Shown here: one piece after another, positions 37,306-48,579 of the stretch
How positions within the stretch are numbered: the first letter of the stretch is position 1
Layout of the letters: each line of letters opens with the position of its first letter
From: Cycas panzhihuaensis
Taxonomy: Eukaryota > Cycadophyta
Assembly: GCA_023213395.1 (NCBI GenBank)
Contig: CM041465.1
Coordinates: 231,391,741-231,455,740 of the forward strand
Length of the DNA stretch: 64,000 nt
Reading direction: 5' to 3'
Notes under the pieces: model-generated
What the model saw: only the letters and a program-made list of their open reading frames with translations
Told to the model about the DNA's origin: nothing
Databases searched by the model: none
Program-made: the position numbers and the translations under genes

Positions 37306-38490
37306 ATGCCAAAATGGTATCTCAAGACCTTTGAAGGAAACAAAGGAGAAATTACATCTCACGTAGCGAGGAGTCAAAATCCAAAAGCCCTAATCAGCAA
37401 TGTTGAACCTCAGTACTTCTCAGAAGCCAAAAAGCATGTCGAATGGAGGAACGCTATGGATTCTGAAATGGACTCCATCATCAAAAATCAAACCTGGGAG
37501 CTAGTTGAGCTACCCTCTAACAAGTCACTTGTAGGCTGCAAATGGGTTTATAAGATCAAAAGAGGACCTGATGGAAAAATAGAAAAACATAAAGCTAGGT
37601 TAGTTGCAAAAGGATACACACAGACATCAGGCATAGATTACGAAGAAACCTTTTCTCCTGTAGCCAAGATAAATACTGTTAGAACAATCATAGCCATAAC
37701 AACATGCAAAAATTGAAAAATATATCAATTGGACATCAAAAGTGCCTTCTTAAATGGAGAAATTGAAGAAGAAGTTTACATGTCTCAGCCTGAAGGTTAC
37801 ATCAAAGCAGGACAAGAACATTTAGTCTGCAGATTAAAAAAGGCTCTATATGGATTAAAACAGGCTCCACGTGCATGGTACGCCAAATTAGATAGCTGCC
37901 TCTGTAAAAATGGCTTTCAAAGATGCAGTTCAGACTTAAGTTTATACAAGAAAAGCAAGAATGGAGCAATAACTATTATAGTAGTTTATGTTGATGACAT
38001 GCTTGTAACAGAGAATGATGAAATCTCTATAGCAGAAATAAAGAAACAACTGGGGAACAAGTTTGAAATGACGGATCTTGGAATCTTGAGCTTCTACTTA
38101 GGGATTCAGATTCAACAACAGGGCAGTTCAATCACCATGTGTCAAAGCAAGTACATCAAGGATCTTCTAACTAAATTCAGAATGGAAGACTGCAATCCTT
38201 GCTCTACTCCCATGGAGATAAATTGTAATTTAACTCCAAATCAAGAAGATCATTGCTTTGATGCAACTCTGTACAGGCAACTTGTTGGAAGTCTTATCTA
38301 TCTCACAACAACTAGACTAGATATCTCATATGCTGTAAGTCTAGTATCCAGATACATGCATGAACCAAAGATAAGACATTGGAATGCTGCCAAAAGAGTC
38401 TTAAGATATCTCAGGGGAACAATAGAATTAAAACTGAACTTTCCAAGAGAACCTCCACTTCAGTTAACAGGTTTCTGTGACTCAGACTGA
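37306..38490 (+). pseudogene. Reverse transcriptase of copia J
   Basis: It is essentially full length in one frame: [90 protein letters not shown] (catalytic YVDD), [18 protein letters not shown] and [15 protein letters not shown]. The breaks are TGA at 37714 and 38489, both in Trp positions (TGG to TGA). Confidence 0.93.
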
Positions 38491-38928
38491 GCACGTGACA
38501 AAAATCAAAGAAAATCCACTAGCGGCTTCTGTTTTTTCTTGGGCAACTCACCAATCTCTTGGAGTTGTAAGAAGCAAGCCACATTCGCGTTATCTTCAAC
38601 AGAAGCAGAATACAAATCAATAGTAAGCGCTACTACTGCAGCAATTTGGCTTTGACAGTTGTTGAAAGATCTAGAAATTTATCAAGAGATAGCAACCTCT
38701 CTCTTCTGCGACAATCAAACTGCAATCAAATTGAGCAAGAATCCAGTATTCCATGCCATAACTAAACACATTGAAGTTCAACATCATTTTATAAGAGAGA
38801 AAGTACAAAACAAAGAAATAGACCTTGTCTATTGTCCAACTCATGATCAAATTGCAGATATCTTGACCAAACCATTGGGAAAAGAAAAATTTCAAATGTT
38901 AAGAGATAGAATAGGATTAAAGAGATAA
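38491..38928 (+). pseudogene. RNase H of copia J
   Basis: It contains [28 protein letters not shown], a TGA where Arg is expected, then FCDNQTAIKLSKNPVFHA and KHIEVQHHFIREKV. It ends normally ...GLKR with a stop just before the polypurine tract. Confidence 0.9.
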
Positions 38929-38943
38929 AACATTAAGAGAGGG

Positions 38944-39169
38944 TGTTAGAGTATAATGTTTTATCTTAGGACATAAGGATGTAATGTTAGGACATAAATG
39001 TGTTAGCACATAAAACCACCTTAATGTGTGGTAATTAACTGGTGGGCATGTGTCATCTCCAGATTAGATAGTTATTAGGCAGTTGAAACCTCTCATTGTA
39101 TATATATGTGTGCATATTGTGCATTAATGATCAAGTTCCTTCATTTGTCTCAGACGTTACCATCCAACA
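38944..39169 (+). repeat. 3' LTR of copia J
   Basis: 226 bases from TGTTAGAGTATAATG to CATCCAACA, preceded by the polypurine tract AAGAGAGGG. It has a TATATATATG box near 39100. It resembles the K LTR in length and start. Confidence 0.82.
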
Positions 39170-40257
39170 ATACTATACATTTTAGAATATTTTCATGAAT
39201 ATTTCAAATTACATGTTTTGTTCCCTTTTTAAAGTTTTTAAAAATCTTTTTTTTAATTTTTTAAAAAATGAAAAGAACACCTTTTCTAAAGCAATTTTTT
39301 TTGTGTGTGGAAAACACATTTAAAGAATTTACATGTCAATTGGTGATCAAAACACCAAATTTCTATGCTCTTTAGTCTTTAAGTGGAAATTTTTTTATTG
39401 TTTGTTACTATTAGCTTGTGTGGTGTCCTAAAATCAAGCATAATGAAGCAAAATAACCAAAAATCTAAGGGCTGCATCAATAAAACCGAATTTTTGGTGT
39501 ATGGGGGATCATTTTTGAGTCTAGGTGTCATTTGCTCGTGTTTGGCATCTCAAAATGCGCTAAAATGCTTTGAAAATCAATTTTTGCACTAAAGAAGGAA
39601 GCATCAAAGCACTACATTTTAGTTTGAAACATTACTTATTCACTCAAGTGATCAATTTCTTGACATTTGGGGCATATTCTAGCATACATTTGCTAATTTG
39701 GATAAATTCCAAACTCACTTTTAATCACATAAAACATTAAAAACTTCTAAATCACTTAAGTTGGGAGGCTTGCAAAAGGTGTTATTAGTGCTGTGAGCAT
39801 TGGGGATAGCATGGTACAACCATTCAAATCAACCTTGTCTCATTAAATCTTTAAAAAACTTGTTGTTGGGAGGTTCATAAAAGGTGTTATCATAATTGTG
39901 AACATTGGGGAAAACATAGTATGTCATGCAGATCAACTGTACTTCAAATTGTACTAATTTGACACTTGACTAACTGTTGGATCTTTTATAGATCATGGTT
40001 GGACAACTTAAAGTGAAACCTTCTACTTTGTCTTTTTAATATTCAGTTGTGGGATCTCTTCATAGATCAATGCCAATGTTATTTTTTCAAGTGAAATTTA
40101 AGCAGTGTAACTTGAATGTTTTCAAGTTCACTTTAGTTACAATACTTAATTTTTGAACATAGCTTCTACAATGCTTAATGCAAACATAATTAAACTCACT
40201 GAGAGTGAGAACTTTTTTGTATAGAAAAAATAAGTCAAAAACCTCATGATAATGAAT
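39170..40257 (+). other. Leader of element B
   Basis: Non-coding, AT-rich. GGGAGG.T...AAAAGGTGTTAT is present twice (39760-39790 and 39865-39895), and CATGCAGATCAAC recurs, as in the F leader near 58370-58425. This places it as the B internal leader, although the junction with the 5' LTR has been lost to the G-J insertions. Confidence 0.6.
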
Positions 40258-41490
40258 GAGTTATGGGGTTATGTCAATTGCACCATTGTCAAGTGGGCAC
40301 CAACACAAAATCCTGTAGATACCAACAATCCAATTCCTATTGATCCAATTGCACTTGCAACTTTCAATGCTAGAGATGAGGTTGCATTAGCTTTTCTACA
40401 TTTATCTGTAAGGAACAATGTCGATTAAAATAATAAATTATTGGGTTATGTAAATTGCATTGTTGTCAAGTTAGAACCAACACAAAATCCTATAGATACC
40501 AACAATCCAATTCCTATTGATCCAATTGCACTTCCAACTTTTAACGCTAAGGATAAAGTTGCATTAGCTTTTCTACATTTATCTATAAGTGACAATGTTG
40601 ATTAAAATAATGAGTTATGGGGTTATGTTAATTGCACCATTGTCAGGTTGGCACCAACACAAAATCCTGTAGATACCAACAATCCAATTCCTATTGATCC
40701 AATTGCACTTGCAACTTTTAATGCTAGAGATGAAGTTGTATTAGCTTTTCTACATTTATCTGTAAAGAACAATGTTGATTAAAATAATAAGTTATGGGGT
40801 TATGTCAATTGCACTGTTGTCAAGTCAGCACCAACACAAAATCCTGTAGATACCAACAATCCAATTCCTATTGATACAATTGCACTTGTAATTTTTAATG
40901 CCAGAGATGAAGTTGCATTAGCTTTTCTACATTTATCTGTAAGTGACAATGTTGATTAAAATAATGAGTTATGGGGTTATGTTAATTGCACTGTTGTTAA
41001 GTTGGCACCAACACAAAATCCTGTAGATACCAACAATCCAATTCCTATTGATCCAATTGCACTTGCAACTTTTAATGCTAGAGATGAAGTTGCATTAGCT
41101 TTTCTACATTTATCTGTAAGGAACAATGTTGATTAAAAAAATAAGTTATGGGGTTATGTCAATTGCATCGTTGTCAAGTCAACACCAACACAAAATCCTG
41201 TAGATACCAACAATCCAATTCCTATTGATCCAATTGCACTTGCAACTTTTAATGCTAGAGATGAAGTTGCATTAGCTTTTCTACATTTATCTGTAAGTGA
41301 CAATGTTGATTAAAATAATGACTTATGGGGTTATGTCAATTGCACCATTGTTAAGTCGGCACCAACACAAAATCCTGTAGATACCAACAATCCAATTCCT
41401 ACTGATCCAATTGCACTTGCAACTTTTAATGCTAGAGATGAAGTTGCATTAGCTTTTCTACATTTATCTGTAAGTGACAATGTTGATTAA
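40258..41490 (+). repeat. Seven exact-length 177-bp tandem copies inside the gag of B
   Basis: Units start at 40258, 40435, 40612, 40789, 40966, 41143 and 41320, always 177 bases (59 codons) apart with no indel. Each encodes ELWGYVNC..VK, APTQNPVDTNNPIPIDPIAL, NARDEVALAFLHLS and NVD, then TAA. The unit corresponds to one stretch of gag that occurs once in F (from MNELRDM to VDQN, 58711-58880). The TAA stands where F has CAA and is present in every copy, so the stop predates or spread with the array. Confidence 0.95.
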
Positions 41491-42060
41491 AATAGATTCT
41501 GCTACTTCTTCCAAGGATGCTTGGGATATTATTACCTCATTTTATGAAAGTAGAGATGATGCACAAATTGTAATGTTAAAAGATAATTGTTTAGTTAGCA
41601 ATATGTAGAACCATTGTCTGCATATTTAACTTCTGCTAAAACAATTAGCAATCGATTAACTTCACTTTGCAAACTAGTCTTTAATGAAGATCTGGTCATG
41701 ACTATTATCCATAGTCTTCCAAAAGACTATAATGGTTTCATCTCCAACCTTTCTTACAACAACAGATTGTCCACCATGACTTTCAATGAGCTAAAGGGGC
41801 TTTTACTTTAGGAAGAATAGATATACCTTTAATAAGATGAAGTTGGACCATCAAGCGCCTTCAATGCCAAGCACAAGGGCAAGCAACCCTTTGTACCCAG
41901 GTAGAATTTACAAAAGAAATTTGGGAACATGAACCTTAACTGTGGTAAGCTTAAAATAGTCACCTGTCACTATTGTGGAAAAATTGGCCATGTGCACCTT
42001 GAGTGTAGGAAAAAGCAAAATGACATGTAGCGGCAACAACAACATCAACAAACCCCCACA
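41491..42060 (+). pseudogene. Gag C-terminal part of element B
   Basis: It continues SATSSKDAWDIITSFYESRDDA, then SRNRLTSL-type sequence and LPKDYNGFISNLSYNNRLSTM (41614-41811). The zinc knuckle is CHYCGKIGHVHLEC at 41965-42006. Several stops. Confidence 0.85.
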
Positions 42061-42189
42061 AGGACTAAATTAAGGGGCATTTCGAGGAGGTCGTTAAGGT
42101 CCATGTGGCAATTAGTGTGGGGTATTTTGTGGTGGCAATCAAAGCCACACTACACATCATGATCAAAATGAAAGGCTATTTTGTGCCTT

Positions 42190-42540
42190 TGGTGACCGTC
42201 AAAACAACAACACTTGGGTTGTTGATTAAGGTGCATCCCATCACATGACTAGTGATGCTGATTTGTTGACTGATATTTAAGAGAGCGAGGGTGAAACAAT
42301 GACCTTTCGTGATAATGTAACTGTGGAAATTTCTTGAGTTGGCAAAGTAGTTCTTATTGACAATGAACAAAACCCTACTCTAACATTTCCTAGTGGTAAT
42401 TTGTTTCTAGTCCTTAACATGTCTATAAACTTACTCTCTATCAGTCAGTTGGATAAACAACAGATGAATGCACTTTTTAAAAATAGGAAATGTATAATCA
42501 AAGATAAAAAAGACCAATTTGTTATGTTGGTCATAAAGAT
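42190..42540 (+). pseudogene. Protease of element B
   Basis: The active site reads VVD-stop-GASHHMTSD near 42218-42255: the Ser codon of the catalytic DSG is TAA. The remainder (LFLVLNMSINLLSISQLDK) is recognisable. Confidence 0.85.
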
Positions 42541-42599
42541 TATGACCTCTACAAATTAGATGCAACACTTAGCAACACTCATGCTTTGGTTTTACATTC

Positions 42600-43680
42600 A
42601 CAAAGCAATGATCAATTATGACATGAGAGGCTAGGTCACTTGAACATAGATAACATCAAATTGATGTTTAGATTGAATATGGTATATGGCTTACCCAAGA
42701 TTTCAGCAGTTAAATGTCTTTGTGAAGCTTGTTTAATGGAAAAACAACATAAGGAACCTTTTCCAAAAGGTAAAGCATAGAGAGTTTAAAGCTTGCTACA
42801 AGTGGTACATTCAGACATATGTGGACCCATGTCCACTCAATCACTTGGAGGTGCACTCTACTTCATCACTTTTATTGATGACTTCTTACATATAGTGTGG
42901 GTATGCTTTTTAAAACACAAATCAGAAGCCCTCACCAAGTTTAAGGAATTTAAATTTGCAGTTGAAAAAGAGTTAGACATGTAGCTCAAAGTCCTTTAGC
43001 TTGACAATGGTGGTGAATACATCTCTAAGGAGTTTAACCAGTACTGCACTCAAATTGGCATTAAGCGATAATTTTTTGCATCACATACACTTTTGTAGAA
43101 TGGTGTGGCAGAACACATGAACAAGACACTTATCAACAAAGCTAAAGCCATGATGCAAGTTAAAGGCCTCACTCAAACATATTGGGTAGAAACAGTTCAA
43201 ATTGCTATTTACTTGTTTGATTAGAGTTCCACTATTGCAATTTGGAACATGACACTCAAGGAGGCTTGGACTGGCTAGAAGCCAATGGTCAACCATCTAC
43301 GCACTTTTGGGAGCATAACTTACATGCACATCCCTAAAGAACAAAGTTAAAAATTTGATGACAAAAGCCTCAAATGCATTTTTATTGGGTATGCCGTTGG
43401 CATCAAAGTCTACGGAGTCAATGACGCCATTGTCAGGAAAATGCATGTAACTAGGGATGTCGTCTTTGTAGAAGACAACTGAGAATTGGATCTTAGCTCC
43501 ATACAAATTCCCCTTGACAAAGGCAAACCCATAATTGGGTATTTTGCTCCCATCAACTCCTCAACTTCATATACACCATGTCCTTTATCTTCATCCTCAA
43601 CATCTTCATCACCTTCTTTAGATTCTACAATTCTTCCACATAGTTCTGCCAACACATCTAGGATTTAGTAACCTTTACAA
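42600..43680 (+). pseudogene. Integrase of element B
   Basis: It contains RLGHLNIDNIKLMF, CLCEACLMEKQH (HHCC), HSDICGPMSTQSLGG, FIDDFLHIVWVCFLKHKS, DNGGEYISKEFNQYC, NGVAEHMNKTLINKAK, LKEAWTG and KCIFIGYAVGIKVYG, and a Ser/Thr-rich tail. In-frame stops are frequent, but the length is nearly normal. Confidence 0.88.
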
Positions 43681-43689
43681 ACATAGGAC

Positions 43690-45345
43690 ATTGAAGTTGT
43701 GATTACAATGATAAAGAAGTTACCCAAATGGTGTCTCCAAATAGTTGTTGGTGTTCAATTGATTGGAGGGAAAAGACCATCCAAAATGCGTCCACAAACT
43801 AATGTAAACTATGCACTTATGGATGAAGTGCTTAGTACCAAAGAGCCTTCCACTTTTGAGGAGGCGTATAATGATGAAAAGCAGAGAGTTGCTATGGGTG
43901 ATGAGATTCATTATATTTAAAAGAATGACACATGGGACTTGGTCGATTTGCCAAAAGGCAAGCAAATAATTAATTGCAAATGTGTCTATAAACCAAGTTT
44001 TGATCTAATGGTACAATCGAATGTCACAAGGCTCACTTGGTTGCAAAGGGCTTCAAATAGAAAAAAAGGCGATGATTATGATGAGATATTTGCACTTGTT
44101 GTAAACATGAATATCATTTGAATTATTGTGGCCTTAATTGCTCAATGTGAATGGCCAATTTATCAACTGGATGTCAAGAGCACTTTTCTGGATGGCGACT
44201 TGATCAAAGAGGTATATTTGGAGCAACCTCCTGATTACATTTCACATGGTAAGGAGCATTTGGTATATCGCCTCAAAAAGGCCTTGTATGGTCTGCAGTA
44301 GGTGCCACGTGCATGGTATTCTAAAATCAATGATTACGTTTTGAGACATAGCTTTCATTGATTCTCATAAGATTCAACCAATACATCAAGGTTTAAAACC
44401 AACACGTCACTCTTGTCGTTTTATATGTAGATGATTTGATTATTATTGGGAATGACCTAGAAATGATTGAAAGTCTTCGAGGTGATCTCAAAACGGGTTT
44501 CAAGATGATTGATCTTGGACGACTTCACTATTTTCTTGACATGGAGGCGTGGCAACAACTAGGCAGCATCTTCATATCTCAAGCCAAATATACATGGGAT
44601 ATTTTGCAGAGGTTTAGAATGGAGGATTGCAAATCTTCATCCATCCTTATAGAGGTTGGCACTAAACTAACACTTGATGAGGAAGCCAAATTTGTCGATT
44701 CCACTTGTTAAACAAATAGTGGGTAGTTTAATCTATTTGACTAACACTAGATTTTATATTTCATATGCTGTTGGAATCTGTTCCAGATTTATGTCTCAAT
44801 CTAATTAGATACATTGGAATGCTGCAAAACAAATACTTAGATACATTGTGGCATGGGCTACACTATACTCATAATGAGAACCTCACTCTTGAAGGGTTCT
44901 TGGATTCTGATTGGGTAGGTTGCCAAGATAACAGGAGATTAACCTTAGGTTATTGTTCTAATCCTGGGTCGGTTGTTGTTTTGTGAAGTTGCAAGAAGCA
45001 ACCAAATGTTACTTTTTTATCCATAGAAGCAGAATATAAAGTTACTGTCAATGTTGCTTGTGAAGCTATTTGGCTACAATAGATTCTTGAAGAGCCTAGA
45101 CTTGAGCAAACTCACCCCTCCAAACTACATTGTGACGATCAATGCGTGTTCAAATTAACAAAGAATCTAGTTTTTGATGCAATAATCAAGCACATCAAAG
45201 AACATGTTTAGGGTGATGAGATTGACCTTATCTACAGGTCAACAAATCAACAACTTGTAGATATCTTTATGAAAGCACCTGGTAGAGGGACGTTTGAGTA
45301 TTTTAGAGATGCCCTTGGAGTTCAACTTAATGATGTAAATGTTAA
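43690..45345 (+). pseudogene. Reverse transcriptase and RNase H of element B
   Basis: It contains ALMDEVLSTKEPSTFEEA, WDLVDLPKGKQIINCK, QLDVKSTFLDGDLIKEVYLEQ, VLYVDDLIIIGND (catalytic YVDD near 44423), KTGFKMIDLGRLHYFL, the RNase H segment EAEYKVTVNVACEAIWL and QLVDIFMKAPG. Stops and frameshifts are scattered. It ends just before AAGGGGCAATG and the 3' LTR. Confidence 0.88.
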
Positions 45346-45352
45346 GGGGCAA

Positions 45353-45760
45353 TGTTAGAACCTTTATGTTTCATCTTAAAGTCATGTATTATTTATGCAC
45401 TTTATACTTAATGTGTAATGTGCACTTTTACTAGTGATGCAACTTTAAGTTGTAACTTTGGAATAGATCGGTCAAAGACCCCTTTCCCCCATGTTTGAGT
45501 AGTCAAATGTAAGTACATACTAGTCCATGCATGTTCGACGTTTGTTAAACATGCAATGACCCTAAGGGGAGCTCTCTCAACTATATAATAAGACTATTCT
45601 CTCTATAGTGGGAGATGAGCATATTGTTATGTTGTTGTTTCAACATTAGAGATATTGGAGTGCAGAACAATTCTACCTCCTCCATTGTTAATGTGCTTAA
45701 TGTGCAAGTGGGTTATTTGTCTTGTAGCATTGCTTATCTCTCTTTCTCTCCCTTTTCCTA
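45353..45760 (+). repeat. 3' LTR of element B
   Basis: About 408 bases from TGTTAGAACC to CCTTTTCCTA. It lacks both inserts seen in the 5' LTR, so it serves as the empty-site reference for the solo LTR (ACTAG) and for C (AGATG). TATATAATA near 45583 is the TATA box, and a palindrome lies at 45529-45554. Confidence 0.85.
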
Positions 45761-45764
45761 ACTA

Positions 45765-46730
45765 GATTTTTATTTTCATCTAGGAAAACAAAATAGACAC
45801 AAGTTTTGCCAAAGTACTTGGAGATCTCAAACAAAATTGGAATTAGTACATAGTGATATATGTGGACCTATCACTCATGTTTCCATTAGAGGAGTAAAAT
45901 ATTATTTAATTTTTATAGATGTTTGTACCAAGAGAGTCTAGGTTTATTTTCTCAAAAACAAATCTGATGCCTTTAATGTCTTTAGGGAATTGAGAGCACA
46001 AGTCAAAATAGAAAACGAAAGAAAGATCAAGTGCTAGGGACAAACAATGGAGGAGAATTCACGTCTAATGACTTCTACAAGTCCTACAAGGCTCATGGGA
46101 TCAAAAGACAACTCATTAATACATATGCTTCCTAATCAAATGGAGTTGCAAAATGGAAGAACAGAACCATTATTGAAATAGCCAGATCTCTTCTAAAAGG
46201 AAGAAATGTTTCAAGAAAATATTGGGTAGAAGTTGTAAATACAATAGTCTATCTTCTTAATAGAAGTCCTATTAAAACTCTAGAAGGAATGACCCTTGAA
46301 GAAGCTTGGACAAGAAGGAAGCTAGGCATATCACATTTAAGGATCTTCAGTTATATAGCCTACGCTCATGTACCAGATGAGAAACAAAAGAAATTAGATG
46401 AGAAGAGTCTCAAATACATTCTTGTAGGATATAGTGAAAATTCCAAAGCATAGAAATGCATGGATTTGAACACAAACAAAATAATTATAAGCTCTAATTG
46501 TAACATTTGATGAATCTTTGTTTAGTAGTCTAATTAAAATACCATTGTCCACTCACGTATAGATGATGGACAACAACCAAGAAGGAGAGAAATCAACACA
46601 GTAGGTAGACTCTGAAAACTTGCCTGAAAATCTTGAAGCACTGACAAAAGTATGAGATAACAATAAGGTTAATAACCAAGACTAGACAACCACTGCTACG
46701 AAAATATTACCAAAATGGTACTTAAAAACA
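45765..46730 (+). pseudogene. Integrase of element A
   Basis: It resumes A at GKQNRHKF (end of the HHCC region). Then LELVHSDICGPITHVSIRG, FIDVCTKRVWVYFLKNKSDAF, a damaged DNGGEF box, NRSPIKTLEGMTLEEAW, FSYIAYAHVPDEKQKKLDEK and an acidic linker. Many frame breaks. Everything upstream in pol and gag is missing. Confidence 0.82.
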
Positions 46731-48340
46731 ATGCAAGGATCTAAAATTCACATTGTAAAAGACCTAGAAAGGGGAAGCACTAGGAGGCAAACTCAACACT
46801 CTCTATTTAATGATGTTGAAGCCCAAACTTATGAAAAAGCCAATAAGGATGAAAGATGGATAAAAGTCGTGAATGAAAAAATTGAAAACATCCAGAGAAA
46901 CAATACTTGGGATTTAGTTGAACCTTCTACTGATAAACCAATTGTAGGATGCAAGTGGGTCTTCAAAACAAAAGAAAAACTAGATAGGACAATAGAGAAA
47001 TACAAAGCACGACTAGTCACCTGTGGTTTCATTCAAACCAAGGGAATAAACTATGGAGAAACCTTTTCCTTGGTTGCAAAGATGATAATTGTTAGAATTT
47101 TTTTGGCAACTGTGGCTCAACATTGATGAAAAGTATATTGAATGGATGTAAAGGGTGCCTTTCTAAATGGAAACTTGATAGAAGAAGTGTATATGGAACA
47201 ACCTCCTGGCTATGCAAAGAATGGGTAAGAACATCTGGTTTGTAAACTCAAAAGGGACTTATATGATCTTAAACAAGCACCAAGATCTTGGTATGATAAG
47301 ATTGATTAGCACTTAAAGCAGAATGGGTTCACTAGATATGAAGTAGATCCAATCTTGTATGTACATAAGACAAAAGATGGCAAAGTATTGTTTTATATGT
47401 AGATGACCTACTCATAACTGGTGACAACAAGGAAAGGAATCAAAACACAAAGCAAACTTTGTGTACATCTTTTGAAATGATAGATATGGGACCCCTACAC
47501 TACTACTTGGGAATTGAGGTAGATCAATGACATAGCGATATTTTTTGTCACATACCAAGTATGCGAAAAGACTTTTGGAAGACTTTAACATAGGAGATTG
47601 CAAACCAACAACAACGCCAGTGGAGGTAGGGAGCAAGGTCACTACAGATGAAGAAATGTAAATCTATGAATGAAACACTTTGTAGGAAATTGGTAGGTAA
47701 TCTAATATGCCTAACAACCACTAGACTAGACATTATGTATGCTGTTAGAATAATATGGCGCTTTATGATTGCCCCTAAAGAAACACACTGGAAGGTTGCT
47801 AAGAGGATTCTAAAGGTATGGCAAAGGTACCTTGAATCTAGGTCTAAAGTACTCTAAAGCCCAAGGTGTCAAGCTAATTGGATACATTAGTATAGATAGG
47901 GTTGGAGAAGTCAATGACAAGAAATCAACCACATGGTACTGTTTCAATCTAGGTAGTGGTATCATCTCTTGGTGCAATAAGGAACAACAAACCATTGCAT
48001 TATCTTTAATGGAAGTTGTGTACAAAGCAATTGTTAACACTTTATGTGAGACTATATGGCTCAAAAGGATCTTGGAAGAACTAAATTAGGCTCAACCATT
48101 CTCGCTCCGATATATTATGATAACCAAAGCATTATAAAAATGACCAGAAGTCCAATTTTTCATGCTAGAACTAAACATATCGAAGTCCATCATCACTTCA
48201 TCAGAGAAAGAAATTGATAGAAGGAGATTGAGTTACTATACTATCCAAATGAAGAAGAATTAGTAGACATCTTCACCAAACCACTTGGAAAATGAAAGTT
48301 TTAGAATCTCAGACAACAAATTGGAGTAAGATCAAGAGAA
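46731..48340 (+). pseudogene. Reverse transcriptase and RNase H of element A
   Basis: The 131-codon frame 46731-47126 has NNTWDLVEPSTDKPIVGCKW and YKARLVTCGF. Then MDVKGAFLNGNLIEEVYMEQ, a YVDD box (near 47394-47405, in a different frame from the upstream piece), [19 protein letters not shown], and RNase H landmarks GSGIISWCNKEQQTIALSL and KHIEVHHHFIRE. Stops and frameshifts are many. Confidence 0.85.
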
Positions 48341-48349
48341 TAAACATTA

Positions 48350-48391
48350 TTGCACGCGAGGCGGGGGGGCGGGGGGGTGAGTGAGGGTGTG
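48350..48391 (+). promoter_or_regulatory. Expanded G-rich polypurine tract of element A
   Basis: Two seven-G runs separated by one C, followed by GTGAGTGAGGG, lie just before the 3' LTR. It replaces a normal short polypurine tract and has four or more G-runs, enough for a G-quadruplex. Confidence 0.7.
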
Positions 48392-48579
48392 TGTTAGAAA
48401 TTATGTTTATTCCTAAGTTATAAACTTAAGATTAGTGTTTGACAATTAAGGCTCATGTCTCATAAACCCCATTCTATGCATGGAGGACATTTGTCACTCA
48501 TGTAGAGGGGATCTCTTTTTATTTATATACATTTTTATCAATGCAAAACCATCAAGCAATATTCTTCGAATTGTTTTCA
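48392..48579 (+). repeat. 3' LTR of element A
   Basis: 188 bases, TGTTAGAAATTATG to AATTGTTTTCA, partner of 11275-11461. A C-rich run and (AC)n follow at 48590-48655. Confidence 0.82.

Noticed and set aside
40258-41490. CRISPR-like array
   Set aside because: Units are contiguous 177-base gag-coding copies without spacers, in a plant retrotransposon.
11837-45765. A target duplication proving that B is inserted in A
   Set aside because: Flanks at the B ends (AAAAA before TGCTAG; ACTAG after CCTTTTCCTA) do not match, so the A-B nesting rests on paired LTRs and split coding only.
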